A DNA stretch of 64,000 nucleotides from Duganella zoogloeoides (GCF_034479515.1 NZ_CP140152.1:3162001-3226000), one strand, 5' to 3'. Positions 43,702 to 54,150 are shown, counted from the first letter of the stretch. Program-made: numbers and translations. Notes: generated from the sequence alone by a model not told the origin.

Positions 43702-45093
43702 GATGGTGCCCCACGACGTGGTGTATGAAGACTTCGCCAGAGATGGCGTTTAGGAAGGCCGCGAGAAGGTGGTCATTGTGATTCTTGAGGTAATGTTGGG
43801 TTTACGAAGACCTTAACAAAACCACTTTGAGGAACCACAATGACCGACACCACTATCGCATTATCTGAGCTTGCCGAAAAGGGGGCAGATGCAGATTTCA
43901 TCCGCCAGACGCTGCAGCACGCTCTGCAGCGACTCATGGAAATGGACGTCGAGGCGCTTTGCCAGGCAGCTTACGGCGAGCGCAGCGACGAACGTATCAA
44001 CAGCCGCAACGGTTATCGGGACCGCGGCTACGAAACCCGGGCCGGCAAAGTCGACTTAAAGATTCCAAAGCTCCGTACAGGCAGCTATTTCCCCGGATTT
44101 CTCGAGCCGCGCAGGACGGCCGAGAAGGCTCTCACGGCAGTGATCCAGGAAGCCTATATTCAGGGAATCTCGACCCGCTCGGTCGATGACCTGGTCAAAG
44201 CCATGGGCATGACCGGGGTCTCGAAAAGTCAGGTATCACGGCTATGCGAGGAGATCGATGAGCGCGTGCAGACCTTCTTGAATCGACCGATCGAAGGCGA
44301 TTGGCCTTATCTCTGGATCGACGCCACCTATGTGAAATCACGCCAGGCCGGCCGTGTGGTCTCGGTGGCCGTGATAATCGCTGTAGCAGTCAATACCGAT
44401 GGCGTGCGCGAAATTCTCGGAGTAGCGACCGGCCCTTCGGAAGCGGAGCCGTTCTGGACCGACTTCCTGCGCGGTCTGACCCGCCGTGGTCTGCGTGGGG
44501 TGAAACTGGTGATCTCCGATGCGCATGAAGGCCTCAAAGCGGCAGCGAGCAAAGTGCTCAAAACGAGCTGGCAGCGCTGCCGGGTCCATTTCATCCGTAA
44601 CGCGCTGGCCCATGCCGGTAAAGGTCAGCGGCAAGCCGTGCTCGCCATGATCAATACCATCTTCGTGCAGGACACTGCGGAGGCGGCCAGCGTGCAATGG
44701 CGCAGCGTCGCCGATCAGCTACGGCCAAAGTTCCCCAGGCTCGCTGCCATGATGGACGATGCTGAACATGAAGTGCTGACATTTATGACGTTCCCAAAAG
44801 CGCATCGGACGCAGATCCACAGTACCAATCCGCTTGAGCGGCTCAATGCCGAGGTCAAACGAAGGACCAACGTCATCGGCATTTTTCCCAACGATGGCGC
44901 CATCATCCGCCTAGTAGGCGCCATGATGCTCGAGCAAAACGACGAGTGGTCATTACAGCGCCGTTACATGCAGCTTGAAGGATTGCAGTCCTTGAGCGAC
45001 AATCAGCCTGCACGGCTATCCGCTGTGATTAACTGATCGGGAACCCAGCCCCTCGAGAATTACTTCTCATACACCACTTCTGGGGACACCATC
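43702..45093 (+). mobile_element. IS256-family insertion sequence, complete
   Basis: 1,392-base element with imperfect terminal inverted repeats (22 of 27 positions match, both ends beginning GATGGTG and sharing GTGGTGTATGA) and one intact transposase gene. It is flanked by an exact 8-bp direct repeat, AATGGATG (43694-43701 and 45094-45101), the expected target duplication for this family. Removing the element and one copy restores the IS6 transposase motif GSWRMDETYIKV across the junction, which proves the insertion site. Confidence 0.9.
43840..45036 (+). CDS. IS256-family transposase
   Basis: DDE-type transposase of 398 residues, the usual family length. It appears complete: N-terminal region with [22 protein letters not shown] typical of the family, first Asp in [10 protein letters not shown], second Asp in [11 protein letters not shown], the CRVHF segment, and the Glu in [13 protein letters not shown]. 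The element's left end lies 138 bases upstream and the right end 57 bases downstream. The ribosome site TTGAGGAACCACA precedes the ATG. With intact ends and target duplication it may still be active. Confidence 0.95.
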   Translation: MTDTTIALSELAEKGADADFIRQTLQHALQRLMEMDVEALCQAAYGERSDERINSRNGYRDRGYETRAGKVDLKIPKLRTGSYFPGFLEPRRTAEKALTAVIQEAYIQGISTRSVDDLVKAMGMTGVSKSQVSRLCEEIDERVQTFLNRPIEGDWPYLWIDATYVKSRQAGRVVSVAVIIAVAVNTDGVREILGVATGPSEAEPFWTDFLRGLTRRGLRGVKLVISDAHEGLKAAASKVLKTSWQRCRVHFIRNALAHAGKGQRQAVLAMINTIFVQDTAEAASVQWRSVADQLRPKFPRLAAMMDDAEHEVLTFMTFPKAHRTQIHSTNPLERLNAEVKRRTNVIGIFPNDGAIIRLVGAMMLEQNDEWSLQRRYMQLEGLQSLSDNQPARLSAVIN

Positions 45094-45101
45094 AATGGAT
45101 G

Positions 45102-45203
45102 AGACGTACATCAAAGTCTAGGGCGTCTGGAAATACCTATACCGCGCCGTCGACAAGCAGGGCAAAACCGTCTACTTCCTGCTCACGGCCAAGCGCGAAC
45201 CAG
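45102..45203 (+). pseudogene. IS6-family transposase remnant, right part
   Basis: Continuation of the remnant after the IS256 element: it reads ETYIKV, then a TAG (45119-45121), then GVWKYLYRAVDKQGKTVYFL and LLTAKREP, all in the frame of the IS6 transposase core. It ends abruptly before the third catalytic residue, where AlpA-like sequence begins. The gene is therefore disabled by a deletion, a nonsense codon, an insertion and a 3' truncation. Confidence 0.75.
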
Positions 45204-45204
45204 G

Positions 45205-45306
45205 GTGGCATGGGATCTGGCGGAAGTTGATGCATGGATCGAAATGCGGCAGGCCGGCCAGGGCCAATCAAGCGCTCCGACGCGCACAGTGGAACAATCT
45301 TCATAG
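45205..45306 (+). pseudogene. AlpA-like excisionase/regulator remnant
   Basis: Thirty-three codons plus stop that read VAWDLAEVDAWIEMRQAG, matching the C-terminal helix of AlpA-family phage/island regulators (of the form VAWxxxEVDAWI). The N-terminal winged-helix part is missing and replaced by the IS6 remnant. It lies at the 3' side of the integrase gene, overlapping its stop, the neighbourhood where AlpA genes are often found in P4-like islands. Confidence 0.6.
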
Positions 45307-46512
45307 CGACGCTCGGTTTTCATCCCCATTCGTCCAGCGATCAATCATATCTGCCCAGTCTTGCAGCATCGCGCGTCGCTGCTCTGCATACTCGACCCTG
45401 TTGTACACCGCCCTCACGTTTCTTTGCTCGTGCGCCAGACATTTCTCTATCCAGTCGGTGTTGTAACCGGCCTCATGCAGCAGCGTCGAGCCTGTACGCC
45501 GCAAGTCGTGTGGAGAAAAATGGTCCAGCGTGATGCCGGAACTTTTGGCATTCTCCACGACAGCCGACAGCACGCCATTCAAGCTGACACCGCTCATCGG
45601 CCTATCGATGTCGTACCTGTTTGGTAAGATAAAGCGCGAGCCACCTGCACACGTTTTGAACGCGATGAAGATGTCCATTGCTTGTCGGGATAAATATACG
45701 TTGTGTGGGTTGCGCCGCTTCATCCGCGTTCCCGGGATGGTCCAGAGCGCCTGTTCAAAATCAACCTCGTCCCACGTAGCGTCGGTCAGCTCGGACTTTC
45801 GCACCAGTGTCAGCAACAACACCTTGCAGGCCAGCTTGATGGTTGCAGCACTGTTGATACGCTCCAGGTGGCGATAGAACAGCGCGATCTCTTTCGGCGA
45901 TAGAGCTCGGTCACGCGGCGTGAACGTGGCGATCGATGAAGGCCTAACCGATTCAGCCGGATTCGCGTGATGCTCCCCGTTCGCATCCGCGTACCTGAAG
46001 ACCTGCAACACGATCTCGCGTACGTGAACTGCTACCGCTGGCGCATTACGCGCGACAATACGCTCGCACACCCGGCGAAGCGCTTCCTCCGTGATTTCGG
46101 CCAACAGCAAGGACCCGATTGTCTTTTGGAGATCCCGTTCGTAAGTAAAGCGGCGCATGGCGCGCGTTGATTCGGCCATGCGATAGCTGTCCAGCCAGCG
46201 CTCCGCCCAATAATTGAAATTATTGGCTGCTTTTTTTCTTAGCTGACGCTGTGTCTTGCTGCGGGCGGGCGACACTCCTTCCCTTAGCGCGCCACGTGCG
46301 TCAGCAAGCGCCTCACGCGCATGCGCCAGGGTCATCCCACCAGCGCCGTACCGCCCAAGCGTCAGCGTTTCCTGCCTGCCGTTGACACGATAGTTGTAGC
46401 GGAACGAGATTCCTCCAGAGGGACTGACCAGCACATATAGTCCGTCACGGTCCGCTACCTTGTACGGCACCTCTCTTCCCTTCAAATTTTTCAGCTTTGC
46501 GTCTGTCAGCAT
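45301..46512 (-). CDS. P4-type tyrosine recombinase (island integrase)
   Basis: Integrase of 403 residues with the P4-family N-terminal domain (MLTDAKLKNLKGREVPYKVADRDGL begins typically), a SAM-like core-binding domain and a catalytic domain. The catalytic set is complete: Arg in LTLVRKSELT, HDLRR, the His in CLAHEQ and the nucleophile Tyr in RAVYNRVEY. It would integrate and excise the island. Its start faces the 3' end of guaA about 400 bases away, an established preferred target of such elements. Five copies of a 9-bp repeat lie between its start and guaA. The gene seems intact although the island cargo is decayed. Confidence 0.93.
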   Translation of the reverse strand: MLTDAKLKNLKGREVPYKVADRDGLYVLVSPSGGISFRYNYRVNGRQETLTLGRYGAGGMTLAHAREALADARGALREGVSPARSKTQRQLRKKAANNFNYWAERWLDSYRMAESTRAMRRFTYERDLQKTIGSLLLAEITEEALRRVCERIVARNAPAVAVHVREIVLQVFRYADANGEHHANPAESVRPSSIATFTPRDRALSPKEIALFYRHLERINSAATIKLACKVLLLTLVRKSELTDATWDEVDFEQALWTIPGTRMKRRNPHNVYLSRQAMDIFIAFKTCAGGSRFILPNRYDIDRPMSGVSLNGVLSAVVENAKSSGITLDHFSPHDLRRTGSTLLHEAGYNTDWIEKCLAHEQRNVRAVYNRVEYAEQRRAMLQDWADMIDRWTNGDENRASL

Positions 46513-46528
46513 ATAGCCTCCAAAATGT

Positions 46529-46780
46529 ATACCATCAGGGTGACAAAATAGCTTTTATATTCAGACGCTTATAGCGATAAAAAATTCGGGGAAAACTGAC
46601 TTTTATCATCAAAATCCGTGAAAAATACCATCACGGACTCATTAACGTTTTCTCATTTGAAAAATCAAGTTAAATCAGAGACTTAGGTGTAGGTATACCA
46701 TCAAACATACCATCACGAGCTCAGCAGGACTGATGGAATACGCTGCCCTCAAGCAAATGAACCAAATACCAATACCATCA
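46529..46780 (+). repeat. five direct repeats ATACCATCA next to the integrase
   Basis: Exact copies at 46529-46537, 46625-46633, 46695-46703, 46707-46715 and 46772-46780, all on the same strand, plus a near copy (ATGCCATCA, 46784-46792). They sit in AT-rich sequence between the integrase start and the guaA terminator. The pattern suggests arm-type recombinase or excisionase binding sites; replication iterons are an alternative. Confidence 0.75.
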
Positions 46781-46839
46781 TGAATGCCATCAAACCGCGC
46801 TGCTCACGCATGCCTGTGTTTGCCAGCCATCGCTGCCCA

Positions 46840-46871
46840 AAAATAAAAAAGCCCCTGAAAATCAGGGGCTT
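46840..46871 (-). terminator. guaA terminator
   Basis: Ten-bp perfect stem (46849-46858 with 46862-46871) with a short loop; on the minus strand it is followed by a T-run interrupted by one A. It lies 48 bases past the guaA stop. Confidence 0.9.
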
Positions 46872-46918
46872 AAAAGGATCAGTTTGCCAGCGCTTGCCGG
46901 CCTGTGCCGACTAGCAAA

Positions 46919-48529
46919 TCATTCCCACTCGATGGTCGCCGGCGGCTTGCCGCTGATGTCATACACCACGCGATTGATACCACGCACTTCGTTGATGATA
47001 CGGTTCGACACCTTGCCCAGCAACGCATGCGGCAAATGCGCCCAGTGCGCCGTCATGAAGTCCTGCGTCTGCACCGCACGCAGTGCCACCACGTATTCAT
47101 AGGTGCGGCCATCGCCCATCACTCCCACCGACTTGACCGGCAGGAACACCGCAAACGCCTGCGACGTCGCTTCGTACCAGTTCTTCGGCAGGTTATCGCT
47201 ATCGACCGCCTGGCCGGCGATGAACTCGTATGGCGTGTTGCGCAATTCTTCGATGAAGATCGCGTCGGCGCGGCGCAGCAGGTCGGCAAACTCTTTCTTC
47301 ACTTCGCCGAGGATGCGCACGCCGAGGCCCGGGCCGGGGAACGGGTGACGGTAGACCATGTCGTGCGGCAGGCCGAGGGCCACGCCCAGCTTGCGCACTT
47401 CGTCCTTGAACAGTTCGCGCAGCGGTTCGAGCAACGACAGCTTCATGTGTTCCGGCAGCCCGCCCACGTTGTGGTGGCTCTTGATGGTCTGGCCCTTCTT
47501 GCCCTTGCCGGCGGACTCGATCACGTCCGGGTAAATCGTGCCTTGCGCGAGCCACTTGGCGTTGACCAGCTTGCCCGATTCGGCATTGAACACTTCGACG
47601 AACTCGCGGCCGATGATCTTGCGCTTCTGCTCGGGGTCGGCCACGCCGGCCAGGTGGCCCATGAACTGGTCTTCGGCATCGATGCGGATGACTTTGACGC
47701 CCAGGTTCTTGGCGAACATGTCCATGACCATCTTGCCTTCGTCCAGGCGCAGCAGGCCGTGGTCGACGAAGACGCAGGTCAGCTGGTCGCCGATGGCGCG
47801 GTGAATCAGCGCGGCAGCGACGGACGAATCGACGCCGCCGGACAGGCCGAGAATGACTTCATCGCTGCCGACTTGGGCGCGGATTTTTTCGACCGCTTCG
47901 GTGATGTAGTCGGGCATGTTCCAGTCAGCCTTGCAGCCGCAGATCTCGTGCACGAAGCGGCCCAGCATGGCCTTGCCCTGCACCGTGTGCGTCACTTCCG
48001 GGTGCCATTGCACGCCGTAGAATTGCTTTTCTTCGTTGGCCATGGCGGCGATCGGGCAGCTTGGGGTGTTGCCCATCAGGACGAAGCCGGGCGGCATTTC
48101 CAGCACTTTGTCGCCGTGGCTCATCCAGACCTTGAGCATGCCGTGGCCTTCGTCGGTGACGAAGTCGTTGATGCCGTCGAGCAGCTTGGTGTGGCTGCGG
48201 GCGCGCACTTCGGCGTAGCCGAATTCACGCACCAGGCCGTTTTCGACCTTGCCGCCCAGTTGCGCGGCCATGGTTTGCATGCCGTAGCAGATGCCCAGTA
48301 CCGGCACGCCCAGTTCGAACACGGCGGCAGGTGCCTGCGGGGCGTCGCCTTCCAGGGTGGAGCTGTGGCTGCCCGACAGGATCACGCCGGCGGCGCCGTA
48401 GTTGCGGACGAATTCGTCGCTGACGTCATACGGGAACACTTCCGAGAACACGCCGGAATCGCGCACGCGGCGCGCGATCAACTGGGTTACCTGGGAGCCG
48501 AAATCGAGAATGAGGATTTTTGAGTGCAT
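46919..48529 (-). CDS. guaA: GMP synthase (glutamine-hydrolysing)
   Basis: Cytoplasmic enzyme of 536 residues converting XMP, ATP and glutamine to GMP, the last step of guanine nucleotide synthesis. Seen: N-terminal class-I glutamine amidotransferase domain ([20 protein letters not shown], nucleophile Cys in GICYGMQ, His and Glu in GVQWHPEV), ATP-pyrophosphatase domain with the P-loop LSGGVDSSV, and the C-terminal dimerisation domain ([12 protein letters not shown], ending TIEWE). It is complete and of normal length. It follows guaB on the same strand with a terminator between them. Its 3' end appears to be the attachment site of the neighbouring island. Confidence 0.98.
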   Translation of the reverse strand: MHSKILILDFGSQVTQLIARRVRDSGVFSEVFPYDVSDEFVRNYGAAGVILSGSHSSTLEGDAPQAPAAVFELGVPVLGICYGMQTMAAQLGGKVENGLVREFGYAEVRARSHTKLLDGINDFVTDEGHGMLKVWMSHGDKVLEMPPGFVLMGNTPSCPIAAMANEEKQFYGVQWHPEVTHTVQGKAMLGRFVHEICGCKADWNMPDYITEAVEKIRAQVGSDEVILGLSGGVDSSVAAALIHRAIGDQLTCVFVDHGLLRLDEGKMVMDMFAKNLGVKVIRIDAEDQFMGHLAGVADPEQKRKIIGREFVEVFNAESGKLVNAKWLAQGTIYPDVIESAGKGKKGQTIKSHHNVGGLPEHMKLSLLEPLRELFKDEVRKLGVALGLPHDMVYRHPFPGPGLGVRILGEVKKEFADLLRRADAIFIEELRNTPYEFIAGQAVDSDNLPKNWYEATSQAFAVFLPVKSVGVMGDGRTYEYVVALRAVQTQDFMTAHWAHLPHALLGKVSNRIINEVRGINRVVYDISGKPPATIEWE

Positions 48530-48561
48530 AGGGTAGGTACTGAGCAGTATGAAGACTATAG

Positions 48562-48588
48562 AAAAACGCCGGCATCATGCCGGCGTTT
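48562..48588 (-). terminator. guaB terminator between guaB and guaA
   Basis: Eleven-bp perfect stem (48564-48574 with 48578-48588, loop TCA); on the minus strand the Ts at the end of the stem form the U-tract. It would separate guaB from guaA at least partly. Confidence 0.8.
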
Positions 48589-48596
48589 GCAAGGAC

Positions 48597-50111
<1,515 letters not shown>

Positions 50112-50161
50112 TCAGGCATAGCTTGCGATCGGCCGCTGTCACTTTCACCATAGCTGCCGTA

Positions 50162-50175
50162 TGATATCGCTATCA
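50162..50175. promoter_or_regulatory. LacI-type operator before the regulator gene
   Basis: TGATATCGCTATCA has TGATA/TATCA arms and a central CG, the same layout as the sites at 26989-27320. It ends 20 bases before the regulator's start codon, so autoregulation is likely. Confidence 0.6.
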
Positions 50176-50195
50176 ATGTTCATGAGCCATAGTCG

Positions 50196-51224
50196 ATGAC
50201 GAAATCACAAGCGGTCCGCAGCCGCGCCAGCGGGCGCATTACCCTGGCCATGGTGGCGCAACATGCCGGCGTGGCGACTATGACGGCGTCGCGCGCCATC
50301 ACCCAGCCCGAGATGGTGTCGCAAGCGCTGCGCGACCGCGTGGACAAGGCCGTGCTGGAACTGGGCTATGTACCGAATCGCGCTGCGCGCGCGCTGGCTT
50401 CGTCGCAATCGAAGGTGATCGCGGTACTGGTGCCGTCGCTCTCGAACGCGGTATTTACGGAGGTGCTGGCCGGCATCCAGGATGCGCTCGATACCGACGG
50501 CTACCAGATCCTGATCGGCAACACGCGCTACTCGGACCGCGAAGAAGAAAAACTGATCAACACCTACCTGCAATCGAACCCGGACGGCATGCTGCTGTCG
50601 GGCCTGTCGCACAGCGACCGCGTGCAGCAAATCCTGACCACCTCGCGCGTGCCGGTGGTGTCGATGATGGACATGTCCACCGACCCGGACAAGCTCACCG
50701 TCGGCTTTTCCCAATTCCAGGCCGGCCACGCGATGACCCGGTACCTGCTCGACAAGGGTCACAAACGCATCGGCTTCATCGGCGCGCAGCTCGACGAGCG
50801 CACGCTGCGCCGCGCCGAAGGCTACCGCAAGGCCATGCAGGAAGCCGGCCTGCTTGACCCCCGGCTCGAAGTGATGGTGCCCGATCCGTCCACCCTGGCC
50901 CTGGGCGCCGAGCTGGTGGGCCGCATGCTGGCGCAGGCCCCCGACTGCGACGCCATCTTCTGCTGCAACGACGACCTGGCCCACGGCGCCATCTACCAGT
51001 GCCAGCGGCGCGGGATCGCGGTGCCGGCCCAGCTGGCCATCTGCGGCTTCAACGACCTGCCGGCGTCGGCCTGGATGAATCCGTCGCTGACGACGATCGG
51101 CACCCCGCGCTACCGCATCGGCTTCGAAGCTGCCACCTTGCTGCGGTCGGTAATCAAGGGGGATGCGCCGGCGGTGCGGCAGATCGATTTGGGATTTACG
51201 TTGATGGCGCGCGAAAGTGCCTGA
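50196..51224 (+). CDS. LacI-family transcriptional regulator, GntR-like
   Basis: Repressor-type regulator of 342 residues. Order: N-terminal helix-turn-helix (ITLAMVAQHAGVATMTASRAI), hinge helix (LGYVPNRAARALASS), and a periplasmic-binding-protein-like effector domain (VIAVLVPSLSNAVFTEVLAGI; KRIGFIGAQ; DAIFCCNDDLAHGAI). The sequence style matches the gluconate-repressor (GntR) branch of the LacI family. It lies beside a GH94 phosphorylase gene that may yield gluconate, so gluconate or a cellobionate-type sugar acid is a reasonable effector guess. A LacI-type operator directly upstream suggests autoregulation, and matching sites occur at the 27-kb glucan locus and near the second GH3. Confidence 0.9.
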   Translation: MTKSQAVRSRASGRITLAMVAQHAGVATMTASRAITQPEMVSQALRDRVDKAVLELGYVPNRAARALASSQSKVIAVLVPSLSNAVFTEVLAGIQDALDTDGYQILIGNTRYSDREEEKLINTYLQSNPDGMLLSGLSHSDRVQQILTTSRVPVVSMMDMSTDPDKLTVGFSQFQAGHAMTRYLLDKGHKRIGFIGAQLDERTLRRAEGYRKAMQEAGLLDPRLEVMVPDPSTLALGAELVGRMLAQAPDCDAIFCCNDDLAHGAIYQCQRRGIAVPAQLAICGFNDLPASAWMNPSLTTIGTPRYRIGFEAATLLRSVIKGDAPAVRQIDLGFTLMARESA

Positions 51225-51442
51225 GTGAGCGAAGAAATATGTTCTTGAATTTACGGATTTTAAATTCCACCAGACTGAAGTACTGCGTGCCGACAACTGG
51301 CGCATGTCAAGCCCATCCGGCATGGCATTCTCGACAGTGGCGTAGACCTGCGAAAGCTAGCGCAGGGCGGTGAAGATAGCGTGCCGGTGGAGACACTGGT
51401 TGGGCGATTGTCCTCCCCGATACCACCAGGCCACAGTGTGCG

Positions 51443-51916
51443 CTAGCCCCGATGATCGTAGACGAAATGCCGGACGCGGGCAGTCGTGATCGAGGCCGCG
51501 TCGGGATGGGCCGGGTTGATCAACACATTGTCTTCCTCGTTGATGATTACCGACGGCACCACCAGCAGTGCCGAGGCACCGCCCGCCAACCAGGCCGAGC
51601 CAACGGAACGAGAAACCATGCCTTCGGGTACGACATTCCAGCCGACGGGCAAAGGACTGGGTGTGACGATGCGCGCTGCCCACACCTCGTCCGGCACATC
51701 GATGCGCACCAGGATACGGTTCCATGGCAGCATTGTTCCTTTGGCGAAATGGGCGCGTGTTTCCCAAGCTGCCAGCGAAATCGACGTCGCAGCATAGGTC
51801 ACATGCTCGCCGGCATTGTTCCATCGCGCCCCGCCGCTGGCGGCTCCTTTGCCAGCCATGTCGTCCGCCGTATAGCTGGGGGTGTCCGAGGCAATGCGCC
51901 ACAAACGGACCGTCAT
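51443..51916 (-). CDS. RES-domain toxin (NAD+-degrading family)
   Basis: Toxin of 157 residues with the RES domain: conserved Arg near the start (VRLWRIA), ARWNNAGEHVTYAATS, the Glu in SLAAWETRAH and the Asn-containing NVLINPAHPD segment. Characterised RES toxins break down NAD+ and stop growth. Its start codon overlaps the stop of the antitoxin gene (ATGA-type overlap), the standard order of antitoxin first. It is of normal length with catalytic residues present, so probably functional. It is placed between the LacI regulator and the sugar permease, pointing away from the latter. Confidence 0.88.
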   Translation of the reverse strand: MTVRLWRIASDTPSYTADDMAGKGAASGGARWNNAGEHVTYAATSISLAAWETRAHFAKGTMLPWNRILVRIDVPDEVWAARIVTPSPLPVGWNVVPEGMVSRSVGSAWLAGGASALLVVPSVIINEEDNVLINPAHPDAASITTARVRHFVYDHRG

Positions 51917-52524
51917 GCCGCCAATCCGCCGCGCATACGCTCCAGCACTTGCTCGACCGCGCGCTGCCCCTCGGGATTGCGTAACATGTCGGCCGGGGTC
52001 TTGTCCCCCAGTTCAGGCAGCTTTTCATGGACCCAGCGCGCAAACCAACCTTCCAGGTCGAAGGTTTTCATCTGCTCCGGGTCGCCGCTCTCATCGAGCA
52101 TCCTGCGCAAGGTGGCCAGCAGGCGCAAATAGGCCATGATGCGATGCCCGGCAACGTCAGGCAGCGGCTTGTTGGCAGCTTCGTTGCGCACAAACGTCGT
52201 CTGCGACACACCAGCCAGTCCCATGATGACGGACGCCGGTTCGCCCGTGGCCCTGGCAATCATCTTGACCACGTCGGTTGGCACCCCCGCTTCTACCGCG
52301 TCGTACAGCTGAACGCCTGGCGCCTCGCGCACTCGTTCCACCAGCGCCCTGAGTTGCAGCAGCGGGGTCTTCCCGGTACTGCCTGACTGCCCCAATTTTT
52401 TGCCCCACAGAACATGGATCTTGCGGACAGCAGGTTGCGGACGTTCCGCTACGCTCTTGGTTCCCAATTTCTCCGCGCCTCCCCCGCTGCGGTGCGCAAC
52501 AATTATTTCGTCCGTTGCAGCCAT
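51913..52524 (-). CDS. Xre/MbcA/ParS-type antitoxin of the RES pair (DUF2384)
   Basis: Antitoxin of about 203 residues. It has a disordered N-terminus, a helix-turn-helix-like central part (DVVKMIARATGEPASVIMGLAG; FVRNEAANKPL) and the C-terminal toxin-binding DUF2384 domain (AYLRLLATLRRMLDESG; WFARWVHEKLPELGDKTPADML). It should neutralise the RES toxin and repress the pair. I chose ATG 52524, preceded by GGAGGGCGGT, over an ATG four codons earlier. The promoter region is shared with the divergent sugar permease gene. Confidence 0.88.
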   Translation of the reverse strand: MAATDEIIVAHRSGGGAEKLGTKSVAERPQPAVRKIHVLWGKKLGQSGSTGKTPLLQLRALVERVREAPGVQLYDAVEAGVPTDVVKMIARATGEPASVIMGLAGVSQTTFVRNEAANKPLPDVAGHRIMAYLRLLATLRRMLDESGDPEQMKTFDLEGWFARWVHEKLPELGDKTPADMLRNPEGQRAVEQVLERMRGGLAA

Positions 52525-52667
52525 ACCGCCCTCCATTTGGTTAGATTATGACAGTCAAATGGTAATCCACAATCGTGCAACACTCAATGGCGCATATAAG
52601 TTCGCTGCGCCGCAACATGAAATTCTGTTTACAAATCTTGGCAAAGCCTTACACTGCGTAACATCAC

Positions 52668-52681
52668 TGTTAGCGCTAACA
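52668..52681. promoter_or_regulatory. perfect LacI-type palindrome before the sugar symporter
   Basis: TGTTAGCGCTAACA is a perfect 14-bp palindrome with the central CG typical of LacI-family operators, 101 bases before the symporter start. The sequence differs from the TGAAATCG-type sites, so a second LacI-family regulator outside the window may bind it. An ATG inside the site opens a longer frame but has no ribosome site. Confidence 0.7.
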
Positions 52682-52782
52682 TGATTTTTGTTATTGGGCT
52701 CTCTCAGGGTAGCGTCCACCGGCGTGATCCCTGTTCCGGGCAGTGGGGCGAGCGCTCCGCTGCCTTCTTTTTGAAGGCGATT

Positions 52783-54135
52783 GTGATTCCAACCCAGACT
52801 GCGCCGCTTACCTGGCGCGAAAAATTCAGCTACGGCGTGGCCGACATGGGGTTCAATTTTTATTGGACCAATATCGCCACCTTCCTGCTGATCTTTTATA
52901 CCGACGTGTTCGGCATCTCGGCTGCGGCAGCCGCGTCGATGATGTTTTCGGTGAAGATCATCAATGCCTTCACCGACCCCATGATCGGCGCTGCCGCCGA
53001 CCGCACCACCACCCGCTTCGGCAAGTTCCGCCCGTACTTGCTGTGGGTGCCGATTCCGCTCGGCTGCGCCGCCATCCTCACCTACACCACGCCCGACCTG
53101 TCGTACGACGGCAAACTGGTCTGGGCCTACGGCACCTACCTGCTGATGATGGTCTGCTACACCTGCATCAATATTCCGTACAACGCGCTGTCCGGCGTGC
53201 TGTCGGCCGATCCGCAGGAGCGCTCCACCGTCAATGGCCTGCGCTTCATCTTTGCGTTTGCCGGCGGCACCCTGGTCACCGCCGCCACGCCGGCCATGGT
53301 GGGCTGGTTCGGCCATGGCAACGACAAGCTGGGCTGGCAACTGACCATGCTGGTCTGGAGCATTTTCGCTTCGCTGCTGTTCGTGCTCACCTTCTTCAAC
53401 ACGCGTGAACGGATCGCCCCGCCCCTGTCGCAAAAGTCGAACGTGATGCAGGATATCCGCGACCTGTCGCAGAACCGGCCGTGGGTGGTGCTGTTCTTCC
53501 TGGCCTTGATCATCATGATCACCATCACCCTGCGCACCACCAGCGCCGCCTACTACTTCAAGTACGTGGTGGGCCGCCCGGAACTGATGCAGGGCTTCGT
53601 GCCGGCGTACATGATCTCGGCCGCCATCGGCGCCTCGCTCACGCCGTTGATGACGCGCTTCGTGGACAAGAAAAAGCTCATGATTATCCTGATGAGCATT
53701 ACCGCCGTGCTGTCGTCGGCATTCTTCTTCGTGCCCAGCGACCAGGTCACATTGATGTTCGCGCTGCAGATCGGCATGGGCCTCGCGCTCGGCCCCAAGT
53801 CGCCGCTGGCGTTCTCGATGTATGCCGACACTGCCGACTACAACGAATGGCGCACCGGCCGCCGCGCCACCGCCATGACGTTTGCCGCCGCCACCTTCTC
53901 GCAAAAGCTCGGTACCGCCATCGCGGTGGCGGTGATCGGCTGGCTGTTCACGGTGCTCGGCTACGTGGCCAATTCGGCCCAGAACAGCGGCTCGCAGGCC
54001 GGCATCGTGTGGCTGATGTCGTTCATCCCCGCAGTGTTTGCGGTGCTGGCCGTGGCCATCATGTTTTTCTATAACCTCGACAACCGCAAGCTGGTGCAGA
54101 TCCAGGCCGACCTGCAAGCGCGCAAAATTCAATAA
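52783..54135 (+). CDS. GPH-family (MelB-like) sugar:cation symporter
   Basis: Inner-membrane transporter of 450 residues with about 12 helices of the glycoside-pentoside-hexuronide family. Seen: KFSYGVADMGFNFYW, the DPMIGAAADRTTTRFGKFRPYLLW loop motif typical of MelB-type symporters, and DTADYNEWRTGRRATAM after the tenth helix. The start is taken at GTG 52783, which puts WREKFSYG at the usual distance from the N-terminus; GAAGGCG lies just before it. The stop is 15 bases before the GH94 start, so both are in one transcript with the GH3. The probable cargo is a cello-oligosaccharide or cellobionate imported for the phosphorylase; that is inference from context. Confidence 0.9.
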   Translation: MIPTQTAPLTWREKFSYGVADMGFNFYWTNIATFLLIFYTDVFGISAAAAASMMFSVKIINAFTDPMIGAAADRTTTRFGKFRPYLLWVPIPLGCAAILTYTTPDLSYDGKLVWAYGTYLLMMVCYTCINIPYNALSGVLSADPQERSTVNGLRFIFAFAGGTLVTAATPAMVGWFGHGNDKLGWQLTMLVWSIFASLLFVLTFFNTRERIAPPLSQKSNVMQDIRDLSQNRPWVVLFFLALIIMITITLRTTSAAYYFKYVVGRPELMQGFVPAYMISAAIGASLTPLMTRFVDKKKLMIILMSITAVLSSAFFFVPSDQVTLMFALQIGMGLALGPKSPLAFSMYADTADYNEWRTGRRATAMTFAAATFSQKLGTAIAVAVIGWLFTVLGYVANSAQNSGSQAGIVWLMSFIPAVFAVLAVAIMFFYNLDNRKLVQIQADLQARKIQ

Positions 54136-54150
54136 ATGGAGACCCGTTTC

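Noticed and set aside
42599..46792. A CRISPR array in the repeat-rich island
   Set aside because: The direct repeats are 9 bp, unevenly spaced and few; there are no cas genes or regular spacers.
52681..52782. Extended N-terminus of the sugar symporter from ATG 52681
   Set aside because: The extra 34 residues do not fit the family, the ATG lies inside the LacI-type palindrome, and no ribosome site precedes it.
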